Origin: Bretschneidera sinensis
Lineage: Eukaryota; Streptophyta; Magnoliopsida; Brassicales; Akaniaceae
NCBI GenBank assembly: GCA_023935145.1
Contig: CM043699.1
Span: 65,258,138 to 65,322,137, forward strand
Direction of reading: 5' to 3'
DNA: 64,000 nt
The notes beneath the pieces were generated by a model. That model made no database searches. It worked only from the letters and a program-made list of their open reading frames with translations, and was not told the DNA's origin. The translations under genes were made by a program, and so were the position numbers. Of this stretch, positions 18,681 through 30,021 are shown in pieces. Position 1 is the first letter of the stretch, and the number at the start of each line of letters is the position of its first letter.

Positions 18681-19850
18681 TCATCAAGTAGACCATTCTT
18701 GCTGAGAACTTGGAGGGCCTTTTTGCTCATGTATTCCAAGAAATTTTGCCAAAGAACTGGCTTATCCATCTCAGCCATCAAGCTTGCTGCTTGATCCTTG
18801 ATCTCCGTGTCTCTGATCATCTCATAGAGACCATCCTTCATTGCTGCTTTGATCACTATCAAAGATCCCTTGGTTACCTTGATCTTTCCTCCCTCTGCCT
18901 TGTATGAGTACCCCATGGAATCTAGCTGTCCCAATGAGATCAAATTTCTTCTCAACTCTCGAAGATATCTCACATTCCTCAGCAGCCTTGTCATTCCATT
19001 AAATATCCTCAACTGGATGTCTCCTGTGCCCCTCACTTGGTAAGAAGTATCATTCCCCTGGAAAACCTTTCCATCATCGGTTTCCTTGAAATTCTTGAAC
19101 CAATCCCTATGAAGACACATATAATGAGTGTACCCGGTATCCAAGATCCATTTCTCACTGCCTTCTTGCCCCTTGCTCACGTTTGAGCACACAATAAGAA
19201 CATCATCATCTTGCTATTCTCCCTTGGCAGCAGAAGCCTCTACATTCTTGGTATGGCTTCCTCCCTCATCCCTAATCATCTTCTTGCAATCTTTCTTGAA
19301 ATGACCCTCCTTATGGCAGTAGAAGCATCTCTTCCCTCCAAATCTCAATTTGGAGTGCACTCTCCCATGGCTTTGTCCTCTACCTTCTGGTTTATTCTAG
19401 TAATAGCCATGTATGTTGCTGCCATACCGAGTTGCTGGGCTTCCTCTAACGAACAACCCTTCTCCACTTGATGCTTCCCTCATTTGGCATCAAGATTATC
19501 TTGCAACTATTTATCGAGATCCAAAGCAAAGATTCGTTTATGAAGATATATCTCTTACTAGGGAGAGTCTTGGTAAGAAATAACTCATTTAGTTTCTTCC
19601 AAATGACAACTGGATCTTCCAAGTCTCTGCACTCCCTTGTGACACTATCCGACATGTGCAGAAGGATGGTGTTGTACACCATCTTTTTCATCTCATTCTG
19701 CTGGACCTCCGTGAGACTTGCTGGAAAATTGTCATCTTCTCTAATCGCCAAGTCCTCCTTTTGTTGCATAAGAACCGCCTTGATTTTTCACTTCCAAAGG
19801 GCAAAGTCTCCCTTTCCATCAAACTTCTCAATAATGAAGTTTGAACCCAT
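18681..19850 (-). pseudogene. gag-pol: C1: copia gag, protease and pre-integrase region
   Basis: The minus-strand start at 19850 gives MGSNFIIEKFDGKGDFALW. UBN2 motifs HMSDSVTREC and VIWKKLNELF follow, with an internal deletion of about 100 codons near 19490. Then come the zinc knuckle CFYCHKEGHFKKDC (about 19285-19326) and the protease site WILDTGYTHYMC (near 19140, normally DSGAS/DTGAT). The GAG-pre-integrase segment LRNVRYLRELRRNLISLGQL through ALQVLSKNGLLDDF ends at about 18681. Stops break the frame (for example near 19202 and 19396). Integrase proper is missing, and its C-terminus reappears at 13146 beyond E2. Confidence 0.88.
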
Positions 19851-19947
19851 CTCATGGAGAAAATCCCATATTTATGCGGCACCCATAATTGTTTTCCAAC
19901 TTCTTCTAAATCTCAAGAACATGATCAAAGATGGATCTTAATACCGT

Positions 19948-20102
19948 TCTTGAATCACCCTCAAGAACACGATCAGATCTTGATCTCTACTTCGTTCTTG
20001 AATCACCTCAAGAACACGATCAGATATTGATCTCTACTCCGTTCTTGAATCACCTCAAGAACATAATCAGATATTGATCTCTACTCCGTTCTTGAATCAC
20101 CC
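19948..20102 (-). repeat. 47-bp tandem repeat in copia leader
   Basis: Three units of 47-48 bp (starts 19948, 19996, 20043), each containing TTCTTGAATCACC, CAAGAACA and GATCTCTACTCCG, plus a partial fourth at 20090. Related words recur in the C0 leader (2600-2700). Confidence 0.9.
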
Positions 20103-20132
20103 AAGAAGTTGACCTTTGATTCTTGGAGTCTT

Positions 20133-20188
20133 GCTCCGATACCCCCCTGTTCTTGCTTTGATACCAGCTATCCAAAGCTCTGATACCA
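20133..20188 (-). promoter_or_regulatory. C1 primer site, three tandem copies
   Basis: In minus orientation TGGTATCAGAGC (complement of 20177-20188) lies one base from the LTR. Variants TGGTATCAAAGC (20155-20166) and GGTATCGGAGC (20133-20143) follow at 22-bp steps. All resemble the initiator tRNA-Met site. Confidence 0.85.
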
Positions 20189-20189
20189 C

Positions 20190-21148
20190 TGTTGGTGATC
20201 TTCCAAACACGCAAGTCTAGAATGACTTGTAATAAAACCGAAACAAAACAGGAATCAAACCAATCAAAGAAAGAACATAAGCAATTGTTATCAAGGTTCG
20301 GCAATGTGCCTACGTCCCCATGAGCTCTTCCGAGCTCTCTACACTAAATCAATGAATTCTTACAATTACAGCAATACCTCTTCAAGAACACGATCTAATC
20401 TTGATTTTAACACCATTCTTAAAGAGCAAAAGAAGAGAAAAAGAAAGTGATAAGGACTAAGTGTTTCCCTGGAATTTTCCCCAAGAAAATTCCACTTACA
20501 AAGCCCTTCAATCCCCAATCTATACTACTCTCTCTCTAAACAACCAGCCTCTCTTGAATGAGTCTCTCATGTGTTTAGTGTCTTTGCACTCTCACACACC
20601 ATGTATTCTATTTCACACACATTCACGTGTCATTCACATCACACCTCTCTTGTTGAGATGATTGTCACACACTTATCTTTGATTGAAGCTAGATGACTCT
20701 TTATATAGTGCACCACTTCTTGAACCTATCTTGAAGTCAATCTCAACCCTTAGATCTTAAGGGCCAATCAATCATAGCCCTTCAATAAGTCTAAGTGATC
20801 TTGTGCATTTTGATCAAGCCTCACGCATCAATCCAAGGTGCTAATTAGAAAGCATCAGGTGTATCAGGCGCCGCGGCTCAGAACAGGGTAGGCCACGGCT
20901 CAAGCTAGGGCACACTACTTCCATCTTCTGGGCATCATGGCGCACCCTTCCTGAGGTGCGGCGCACACCTGGGCAGAAGACTCTTCCTTACTGGGCGGTG
21001 AGGCGCACATTTCCTGGGGTGTGGCGCATACCTGGGGCTGAACACTTCTCCTTGCTAGGCGCTGAGGCACACACCTCTTGGGGTGAGGCGCCAAGGCCTG
21101 ATGAAGCTTCATTCTTCAACTCGTTTAATCCTTAGACAAATACCAACA
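20190..21148 (-). repeat. C1: copia 5' LTR
   Basis: In minus orientation runs from TGTTGGTATTTGTC at 21148 to GATCACCAACA at 20190, 959 bp with 7-bp inverted ends. A TATA-like TATATAAAG is the complement of about 20698-20706. A GC-rich block of GGCGCAC/CCTGGGG repeats (20930-21100) lies in U3. The right side is host DNA starting CTAAA, whose left partner is not identifiable. Confidence 0.9.
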
Positions 21149-22402
21149 CTAAAAATCCCTAGATCATTACACAAGAACCTGACTTTCGAGTTAATATATT
21201 TTTATCCCAATAGTTGAGAACATGACCTTCTCTAGATCATTACAACTTTTAATTATCTTTCCAAAAATATACTATGTGATTTGATCTAATAAGATATGAG
21301 TGAGAACTTAACTTTTTACCAAAACAGCTCTAGAATAGCTCAAGACTATATCAGTCTATATTTCAGGCCTCATTTAAAATCCATGATGAATTTTAGTGTC
21401 ACACCACTTGGACTTGAAAGAAGACTCTATTAGATTTCAAGAAATTCTAAGAATAGTCTTAAAATTGTTTGTATGAGTGAGAACATCCTGTTCCAATTCA
21501 TAGTCAAGAATCTGCCTTGTTTCCTAATCAATGCGAGAATAGGTTTTGGAAAGTCATTAAACACTTGCATATTATCCATAGGACGACCAGAGCTTATTCT
21601 TAACCTTAATATAACCCCCTAAACCTTATAAATATCCTTATTAGCATCCTTAAATATGGGTCCTTTTGATATTCTTCTAGCTCTTTTGATCCTATACATA
21701 AACCCTAGCCACCAAAGCATCAATTTTCGGATTCGTAACTGCCTCCTCACCAAAACACAAACTCTAGCCTCCAAACACTTATCCCATATAAAAATAAAAA
21801 TAAATCCCTCACTCAATACCTAACAAATATTGTTTATCAAAAAGGTCTAATTTTCGTGTCTCATCAATCCTTTGATGACGATAAGCAGCGAACAACGCCC
21901 AGTTTGTTCATTGATCGAACGCAAAGCAAAAACATCTTCCTTAAGAGATTCTAAGGAGATGACCACCAAATTTCAAGGAAGAAGAAGAGTTTTCTATCTT
22001 ACAATTTTGTGCAAGGCTACTTAAAGAAGATCTAAAGAAGCAAATTATTGATCTTTGTAAAAAAATTACATGCGATTAAGGTATAAACTCTAGTACACTC
22101 CTTTGTATATATTTCTTGATATTTTGTTAATTATCTTGTTTCAAATCAATTGTTTCTTGGGAAAATAACATTCATACCATTTGGGTATAGAGTATTTTAC
22201 ACTCGCATTACCATGTTTTTAAAACATAAACATACACCACTTGTATTATTTATAGTTTGAATTTTAGTTACAAAAACACCATTTTCGTTATCTTTCAGTT
22301 AGTCAACATTATCTTTTTAGTCAAAAAGCATGACAACTCATCAATTAATTTTCTAAAACCTAAAAGTACCCCTAGATATATTTCAACCCTTTCCATTTTG
22401 TC
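21149..22402. other. Host intergenic DNA
   Basis: No transposon homology recognised and no convincing gene. AT-rich. Contains a TATAAATA-like string near 21627 and AAACCCTAGCC near 21701, words common in plant promoters, but no clear ORF follows. Bases 21900-22150 look like untranslated or intergenic sequence. Confidence 0.5.
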
Positions 22403-22410
22403 TATATATT
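22403..22410 (+). promoter_or_regulatory. Candidate TATA box of the split host gene
   Basis: TATATATT about 125 bases upstream of the proposed ATG at 22532, a usual spacing for a short plant 5' untranslated region. Confidence 0.4.
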
Positions 22411-23044
22411 TTCAAAACCTGGTTTTACTCCATGTTGAGTCGTTAACCGTGCTTCATTGTCTTCTTTATATCAACACACCATCTCCATTGTTTAGAAGCT
22501 TCAGTTGAAGAAAACTACAGCTCTATTGAACATGTCTTCAGGTACAATTACGTGTGATTTTTTTTTTCAATTTGTTCAACGAAAATCATTTTCATGGTTT
22601 TCATTTGTCACATTTCATCTGAAAAGCATTTCCATTTCTCATCAATTGCTAGGTGGTTTTCTATGTGCTTTTCGATAAGGGATGGTTGGGGTTTTCCACA
22701 TTTCAGCACATTTGGTTCATCTTAATATTGATTTTGCTTGGGAACTTCACATTTTGGCTTAATTTTTATACTGATGCTTGGGGTTTTGAAATTTCTGAAA
22801 ATACTTTCCATGGGTTTTCACGTATTTTTCCCATTTTGTTGGGTTTTGAGACACATGTTCAATATTTAAGAAATACTTTAGTTTTAATACTGATTTTTTT
22901 TGGGGTTTCACATTTTGGTTATTTCAATTTTGATACTAATACAGAGAAAGAGCAGGATGTCTATATGTCACCGATAATGAGTTCTATTTGAAATACACGA
23001 ATTTTCACTGTAAATGTTGTTGGAGACTTGATGTGAAGATATCG

Positions 23045-23049
23045 GAGTT
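23045..23049. repeat. Target site duplication of G1 (left)
   Basis: GAGTT here and at 56299-56303. Removing one copy and everything between restores a continuous reading frame. Confidence 0.92.
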
Positions 23050-24452
23050 TGATAAGTGCTTAAATAGTTATATTTAAGCTCCTTAATTTATAGTTGTTAG
23101 GTTTTTAGTTATGTTATTTAACTTTTTTTATATATTTTATGGGTTTTCTATGTGTTGCAGGTTTTTGAATAAAAGGAAGCACTTAGAAAGGAGTTTCACT
23201 AAATTTCCAGAATTGCCCGTACAGATTAGTCATTTTTTGCAAATTAAACTGTATTGATTCAGGAAGAACCAGGAGATGAGCCATATATGCTTAGAAAGAT
23301 CCGAAAGTCTATTTTCTAAAGAATTTTATGGCTTGTAAAAACGATTTTTCTAGAGAAAGTTATAGCAGTTTTAGTAGATGAAGGTCAAGCTAAAAGATGC
23401 CTAGTGCTCTCGAGCGCACCAAACCTGCGATTGATCGCAAGTGCGCACTCACAACATCCCACATCGGTCAGAAATACCTTAAAGCACACCATAGTGCACT
23501 TGAGTGCACCAAGCTGCGATCGAGCACACTCGGGTAGTATGCCACATCGGATAGAAAACACATAGCACTCCTGGAGTTTTCCTATAAAAGCCCCACTCCA
23601 CTTTAGCTTTGGAAATCATCGGGGATCAGATCCAGAGGGCCTTTAGGAGAAAATCTAGAGGGTCCTTAGGAGGAACCCAGTGAACTTTTGGAGGGCAAGC
23701 TATGGAGTCTTCGAAGCTTTGCTACCAAGGGGGAGATCATCGAGAGGCTGGAGGCAGCTCAAAGAAGCATGAGCCTCATGGCCAACTAATCTCCGAGTAA
23801 GACAAAGGGATGAATCCCTAGATGTAGTTGTTCGTATTTTCCTTTATTGATTCAGTTGTAGTTTTGAATTATTATCCTTAAACATTGTTATGATTTATTA
23901 TTTAATCTATTTAGAATATTTTTCCTTAGTCCATTGTTTGCATCTTTCTTCCCCATATAAGTCTAGTCATGCTCTTCTTATGTGATGTTGTTGAGGTGTG
24001 ATTGAGTCCAATAGATTTCTCTTATAGATTTATCCATTACTGTAGTATTGTCATTATGATATACTGTTGTTTCTTGATAATTTATAAGTTAGGTCCTATG
24101 TGCTTGAAAGTAAAGAGTACTTTACAACAATTACATTAGAGTTTACTTGTGCTTAATTGAATATTTTCCGATTGCTTGTTTAGGATGTGAAACTTGCAAT
24201 CGAGATAAAAATAATTGAATCAAGATTGGAATAAGGCAATGAACCTAAGGAGGATTCCCGGAACCTTGTTATATCTATCCATCCTATTCTTCAATCTATT
24301 TACATAATTTGCTCACAACTCAGATTCTTCCATTTTATCTTTTATCGTTTGTGTTAAGGTTCACACTTTCTTTTGTAGTTAACTTGTTTCCCTGTGGAAC
24401 CGACACCCCAAAGTTATGCTACAACTACCGCATTACTCTTTGAGCATAATCA
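23050..24452 (+). repeat. G1: 5' LTR
   Basis: Begins TGATAAGTGCTTAAATAG and ends GAGCATAATCA. Shared U3 module 23187-23389. Then comes a GC-rich block with CTCGAGCGCACC and GCGATTGATCGC palindromes (23400-23540), and a TATA box CCTATAAAAG at 23581. U5 motif CCCTGTGGAACCGACACC near 24392. Confidence 0.92.
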
Positions 24453-24457
24453 AATTT

Positions 24458-24474
24458 TGGTGCCGTTGCCGGGA
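24458..24474 (+). promoter_or_regulatory. G1 primer binding site (tRNA-Asp)
   Basis: TGGTGCCGTTGCCGGGA, one change and one deletion from the tRNA-Asp complement, five bases after the LTR. Confidence 0.88.
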
Positions 24475-24677
24475 AAATGCACTTAAGTACAAGGAAGATT
24501 GTCAACATTGAGACATGACGGTAGAAGATTTGTAGATAGTTTTTCTTTTCAGCAGCTGTAAAGGCGGTAACTTTGTTCCCTCTTTAACTTACTGCATTAA
24601 TTTTATTTTATTTTATTCTTTCTTTTTATAAGATTTTTATTATTTTGTGATCTTACATACCCAGATACAGAGACCAT

Positions 24678-26220
24678 TTGGGTAGATTTGCTTATAGGCC
24701 TGTGCTAAAGTCAGAATTTAACTTTTTAAACCCTTTATTTGATAATCCATCTAGTCCTGAGGAAATGAGTGAACATGAAGATCAACCTACTAGGACCCTT
24801 CAGGATTACCTCCACCTTACACGCACAGCCACACCATCTTGCATCATATTTCTAGCTAATAGTCCCCAACTAGATCTTAAAACAGGGATGATACAGTTAC
24901 TCCCTACATTTCATGGCATGGAAAATGAAAACCCATATGTGAACATTAGGGAGTTCGAGGAAGTAGTTGCGACTTTTCATAGTCAAGGTGCAACTGCTGA
25001 CATCGTAAGACTTAAGTTCTTTCCTTTCACTTTGAAGGACAGAGCTAAGAGTTGGCTATACTCACTGAGACCATGATCTATTGGGTCGTGGACTGAGATG
25101 ACTCGAGTCTTCTTTAATAAATACTTTCCCCAACATAAAACCAATGCTTTACAAAGGCAAATCTCCACTTTTGCACAAAAAAACAGTGAGACTTTGTATC
25201 AATCTTGGGAGAGGTTTAAGGAGTTGTTGAGTATATGCCCTCACCATGGGTATGAGAATTGGCATTTAGTGAGCTATTTTTATGAGGGATTCACATATAG
25301 AGAGCACAAATTTGTAGAAATAATGTGCAATGGTGAATTCTTACAGAAATATCCTGATGATGCTATAGAGTACCTCAATGAGCTTGCTGAAAAAGCTCAC
25401 ACATGGACTGGACCTAGTGCTACTGAAAACACGAATAGGTCACGACCTATAGGAAACTTGAGTGGTGGAGGAATATACCATCTTAAGGAAGAAGACAACC
25501 TGAAAGCTAAGGTCGAAATTCTCACTAGGGAGTTAGAAGCATTGAAAACCAAAGGCTCAAAGCAAACACATGTGGCTAATCATGCCGAGTCTTTGGAGCC
25601 ATACTTTGTGTGTGGTGGGGTAAAACATCTTGCTCAAGAGTGCCCCACATTTATTAATATGAAAGGGATGTAAATGTAATGCCTTAGGCATGTACAAGAG
25701 GCCTCTAGCACCTCTCTCTAACACTTATAATCCGGGGTGGCGAAATCAACCCAACTTCAGCTAGAAATCTGAAAATCAGCAGCAAGCACAACCCCGTAGA
25801 TCATACCCAACACCTTATCATGCACCCTCATCCTTTAGGAACTCTTTAGAAGACACCTTACATGCTTTTATAGAAGCATAAGGTAAGACAAACCAAAGGT
25901 GTGAGGCATTAATTACACAAGTGGTTGAGGAGAACAAAGAAATAAGGAGCCAAGTGTCTAAATTAATGGGCTCCTTAAGTGTGACTGAGCGAGGTAAGTT
26001 CCCTTCCTAAGCTCAGTCCATACCTCACGGTCAACATATGGCACAAGAAAATTTGAAAAATGTAAATGCCATTGTGACCCGAAGTGGTAAGTCACTACAC
26101 ATCCCACCAATGAATAAATCTGAGGATATGGAAAAGTGTCAAACTAGTAGTGAAGCCGAGCTGGCCAAGGACCCTAAAGTGACCAAAAGTCCTGTTAAGG
26201 CACCATTCCCTTAAGCCTTA
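24678..26220 (+). pseudogene. gag: G1: gag pseudogene
   Basis: Opens MGRFAYRPVLKSEFN, an N-terminus shared with E3 but not with E1, E2 or E4. Capsid motifs TATPSCIIF, LLPTFHGM, FFPFTLKDR and WLYSLRP are followed by a TGA at 25075 (CGA in E1). The frame then continues SIGSWTEMTRVFF to 25673. The zinc knuckle has lost its first Cys (YFVCGGVKHLAQEC). A deletion near 25672 shifts the frame. The C-part with NPGWRN and a Gln/Glu-rich coiled coil continues to about 26215 with several stops. Length and order match an Athila-like gag of about 500 residues. Confidence 0.87.
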
Positions 26221-27106
26221 AAATCCAATAAGAAAAATCAGGACCTAAACAATGAAATCCAAGAGAACTTAAGGCAAGTGAAACTTAATCTTCCTCTTTT
26301 GCATGTTATTAAACAAGTCCGTATCTATGCAAAAGTTCTCAAGGATTTATGCACTATTAAGAGGAAGCATGTCAAGAAAACAGCATTCCTAACTAAGCAA
26401 GTTAGTTCGTTAATTGAGCAAAGAATTCCCCCAAAATACAAGGATCTGGGCTGTCCTACCATTGCTTACAGCATTGGAAATCATGAGGTTTGATAAGCCT
26501 TACTAGATTTAGGAGTTAGTGTAAACCTAATGCAATTTTCTATTTACTTACAGCTGAGGCTAAGAGAAATCAAACTAACCGGTGTGGTATTGCAATTGGC
26601 TGATCGTTGAGTCAAAGTACCCCAGGGTGTGGTAAAGGATGTGTTGATTCAAATTGATAAATTTTACTATCTTGTTGATTTCTTAATTCTTGATACTACT
26701 TCTGCTGTTGACACTAACTCTAAAATCCCTTTGATTTTGGGTAGACCTTTCCTTGCCACTGCCAATGCTCTACTAAATTATAGGAATGGACACATGAAGC
26801 TATCCTTTGGAAACATGACTCTCGAGGTGAACATTTTTTAATGTTGCTAAACAGCCTGAAGATGAGGATGAGAACCACCACTTATATATGATCGAGTCAC
26901 TCATCGATAAGGGAGTTTCCATAGCTCATGATTTTGATCCTCTTGAATATTTTCTTGATAGTTCTGAGATTGATCCTATTAATGATAAATCTGATATAAT
27001 TGATATTTGTGCTATTTTTGACAAATCTCAGGATTATGGCACTTGGGCATGGTAACCGAAGTTTGAGGAGCTACCTCAAAGAAGTGAGAAACAAGTCCCC
27101 TCAAGT
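26221..27106 (+). pseudogene. pro: G1: aspartic protease pseudogene
   Basis: An N-terminal segment LNLPLLHVIKQVRIYAKVLK and KKTAFLTKQVSSLIEQ precedes the active site LLDLGVSVNLM (26500-26530), where the usual DLGA is DLGV and two stops precede it. VVLQLADR, DVLIQIDKFYY and LILGRPFLATANA follow. After NIF the frame shifts into a linker with YMIESLIDKG, the region that E1 and E3 fuse to gag. A further stop replaces a Trp near 27053. It reads into RT with only a short linker. Confidence 0.85.
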
Positions 27107-28834
27107 TTGGAAGCACCTAAAGTCGAATTGAAGCCACTACCTAAGGGTTTAAAACATGTCTTTCTTAGTCCAGGTGATACTTTTCTTGTTATTAATTCTT
27201 TTGAATTATCTAAGACCCAAGGTAAGAAATTAATTCAAACTTTAAATGCACACAAATCAGCCTTAGGATGGAGCATGGCTGATTTAAAGGGAATTAGTCC
27301 TCTAATATGCTCCCATAAAATAAATTTGGATGAAGGAACTAGTCCTCGTAGAGACCCTCAACGTAGGTTTAACCCCACTATGAAAGAAGTAGTGAAAAAT
27401 GAAGTGTTGAAACTGTTAGATGCGGGTATTATATATCCCATAGCTGATAGTAAGTGGGTAAGCCCTACGCAAGTCGTCCCTAAAAAGTTCGGGGTCACTG
27501 TGGTAAAAAATGACCTAGGAGAGCTAGTCCCTACCAAACTTGTGATTGGGTGGCGTATGTGTATTGATTACAAAAAATTAAATGTTGCCACCCGGAAAGA
27601 CCACTTTCCACTCCCTTTTATTGATCAAATTCTTGAGCATGTAGCTGGCCATCCCTTTTACTGTTTTCTAGATGGTTATTCTGGTTATTATCAAATAGAA
27701 ATTGCATTAAAAGGCCAGAATAAAACCACTTTTACTTGTCCCTTTGGCATTTATGCTTTTCGTAGAATGCCATTTGGATTATGTAATGCCCCTGCTACTT
27801 TTCAACGCTGCATGATGAGTATTTTTAGTGACATGGTTGAAAATTGCATAGAGGTTTTTATGGATGACCTAACTGTTTTTGGATCTTCATTTGACGCATG
27901 CTTAATGAATTTAGAAAGAGTATTAATTCATTATGAGGAGAAAGAATTGGTCCTAAATTGGGAAAAATGTCATTTCATGGTACCATCCGGTATTGTCTTA
28001 GGGTATATTGTCTCTTCTAAAGGGATAGAGGTTGATCAATCTAAGATTGAATTAATCTCTAAACTGCCTACCCCTAAGACAATAAAGGATGTGAGATCTT
28101 TCCTTGGTCATGCTGGTTTTTATAGGAGGTTCATACAAAATTTTTCGAACATATCTAAACCACTATGTGCCCTCCTAGTTAAAGACACCCCCTTTGAGTG
28201 GACTCAAGCTTGTCAAGAGGACTTTAAAACACTGATTGGCAAGCTTACTTCAGCACCTATAATGCAGTCACTTGATTGGGCTTTACCCTTTGAAATCATG
28301 TGTGATGCTAGTGACTATGTTGTAGGTGCTGTTCTTGGACAGTGAAGGGAGGGGAAACCTTTTGTCATTTACTATACTAGTAAAACTTTAAATAGTGCTC
28401 AAATGAACTACTCCACCACTGAAAAAGAATTGCTAGCTGTAGTATTTGCTTTGGATAAATTTTGTGCTTATTTAATTAGTTCTCCTATCCTTATTTTTAG
28501 AGATCATGCAGCCCTCAAGTACCTTCTTACAAAGAAGGATGCTAAGGCAAGACTGATACGACGGATCCTACTCCTACAAGAATTTGACATCACTATCAAA
28601 GACAAGAAAGGAGTAGAGAATGTAGTGACTGACCATCTTTCAAGGCTCACATTTGAGGACACCTCTGACAATATGCCAATCAAAGATGACTTTCCCGATG
28701 AGCATTTACTCTCCGTTACTTCTTTACAATGGTTTGCTCACATCGTGAATTATTTGGCTACAGGTGAGATACCAAATGATTGGAATGCTCAAGACAAGAG
28801 GAAATTCTTATATGAAGTACATAATTTCTATTAG
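27107..28834 (+). pseudogene. pol: G1: reverse transcriptase and RNase H
   Basis: The best-preserved enzyme here: 412 open codons, then TGA at 28343-28345 (CGA expected), then 143 more in the same frame. RT motifs in order are AGIIYPIADSKWVSP, MCIDYKKLN, DHFPLPFIDQ, FLDGYSGYYQI, FRRMPFGLCNAPATF and the catalytic FMDD at 27857-27868. LNWEKCHFMV and FLGHAGFYRRFI follow. RNase H shows [21 protein letters not shown] and RDHAALKYL, keeping the acidic D-E-D pattern, and ends in DHLSRL. Motif spelling is that of the Athila/Tat branch of plant gypsy elements. It would make cDNA from element RNA in the particle. One stop and the flanking frameshifts make it inactive as a polyprotein. Confidence 0.92.
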
Positions 28835-30021
28835 GATGACCCCTATCTTTTCAAGTACTACCCTGACCAAATTCTAAGGCGTTGCATCCTTAATGAAGAG
28901 ATTGCAAGTGTCTTAGAATTTTGTGATTCCCAAGCTTGTGGAAGCCACTTTTCAATGAAAAAAACAGTTGCAAAAATTTTACAGTGTGGATTTTATTGGC
29001 CTACCTTGTTTAAAGATGCAAACACCTATTATCGCTCATGTGAAAGGTATCAAAAGTTAGGAGTTGTGTCTCGTCGAAATATGATGCCCCTAAACCCAAT
29101 TTTAGTAATTGAAATCTTTGATTGTTGGGGCATCGATTTCATGGGACCCTTTCCTCCTTCCTTCGGATACCAATATATCATCGTGGTAATAGATTATGTA
29201 TCTAAGTGGGTAGAGGCAGCAGCTTTCCGAAACAACGATAATAGAACGGTAATTAAATTTCTTAAAGAAAATGTGTTATCTCGATTTGATACCCCACGTG
29301 CTCTAATTAGTGATCGAGGTACACATTTTTACAACTGTTTTTTTGAAGCTTTAATGAGAAAATATGGGGTGTTACATAAAATTTCTATTGCATACCACCC
29401 TCAGACTAGTGGACAAGTAGAGCTTGCTAATATGAAAATTAAACAAATTTTAGAAAAAAACAGTTAACCCGGATCGCAAGGATTAGTCTTTGAGACTAGT
29501 TAATGCGCTTTGGGCTTACCGTACAGCCTTTAAAACTCCCTTAGGTATGTCACCTTATCAACTTGTCTTTGGAAAGCCTTACCACTTACCTGTAGAGCTC
29601 GAGCATTGAGTTTATTGGGCCATCAAGTCTTTCAATTTTGACATAGGAGAAGCAGGTAAGCTTAGGAAATACCAGTTGACCGAGTTAGAAGAGTTAAGAA
29701 ATGTTGCTTATGAGAACTCTAAAATCTATAAGCCAAAGACGAAAGTATTCCATGACAAAAAAAATTGAGGAAAACATTTAAACCTAATGATCGGGTGCTC
29801 TTATAGGATTCTAAACTCCATAAGCACCCTGGCAAACTTTGGTCGAGGTGGACCGACCCTTTTATAGTAAAAATTGCTTTTGAAACTGGGGCAGTAGAAA
29901 TAGATGATACTAGGGATGGTCATACTTTTAAAGTAATTGGTCAGCGACTTAAGATTTTAATTGATAGGCAAGATCCGGAGGTGGAAGAAATTCCACTAAT
30001 GGATCCGGTCTATTCACCTTA
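28835..30021 (+). pseudogene. pol: G1: integrase pseudogene
   Basis: Starts after a TAG at 28832 (Trp expected). The HHCC zinc domain has CGSHFSMKKTVAKIL and CERYQK (second Cys lost). The core shows DFMGPFPPSFGYQYI, ISDRGTHF and [12 protein letters not shown], so the D-D-E triad is present. An extra A in a run near 29455 shifts the frame, giving a stop at 29467. The later part continues in other frames with [31 protein letters not shown] and, at the end, RLKILID...PLMDPVYSP before TAA at about 30022. Integrates cDNA in active elements; inactive here. Confidence 0.87.

Larger units (their letters stand above)
2766..21148 (-). mobile_element. C1: nested Ty1/copia retrotransposon
   Basis: One minus-strand copia element rebuilt from pieces. 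The 5' LTR is 20190-21148, primer sites are 20133-20188, gag-protease-pre-integrase is 18681-19850, integrase end plus RT and RNase H is 11477-13146, and the 3' LTR lies in three pieces (11346-11476, 9625-10076, 2766-2835). E1, S1 and E2 are inserted. The integrase core is missing at the E2 junction, so about 1.2 kb was probably lost along with the 3' end of E2. Host DNA begins at 21149. On the left the LTR runs straight into a primer site and the C0 gag, so the 3' LTR is shared with a tandem copy. Joining the two halves into one element is inference from order, strand and matching families. Confidence 0.7.

Noticed and set aside
18677..21148. Treating this as a second, separate copia element
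   Set aside because: Order, strand and missing integrase core fit better with one copia element (C1) split by E2; kept as one, with moderate confidence.
21619..21816. 65-codon minus-strand ORF in host DNA
   Set aside because: No motif, no conserved relation, and the region looks promoter-like; length is within chance.
22653..22991. 112-codon ORF rich in Phe, Leu and Ile
   Set aside because: T-rich intron-like sequence. It overlaps the proposed intron and exon in another frame and has no recognisable domain.
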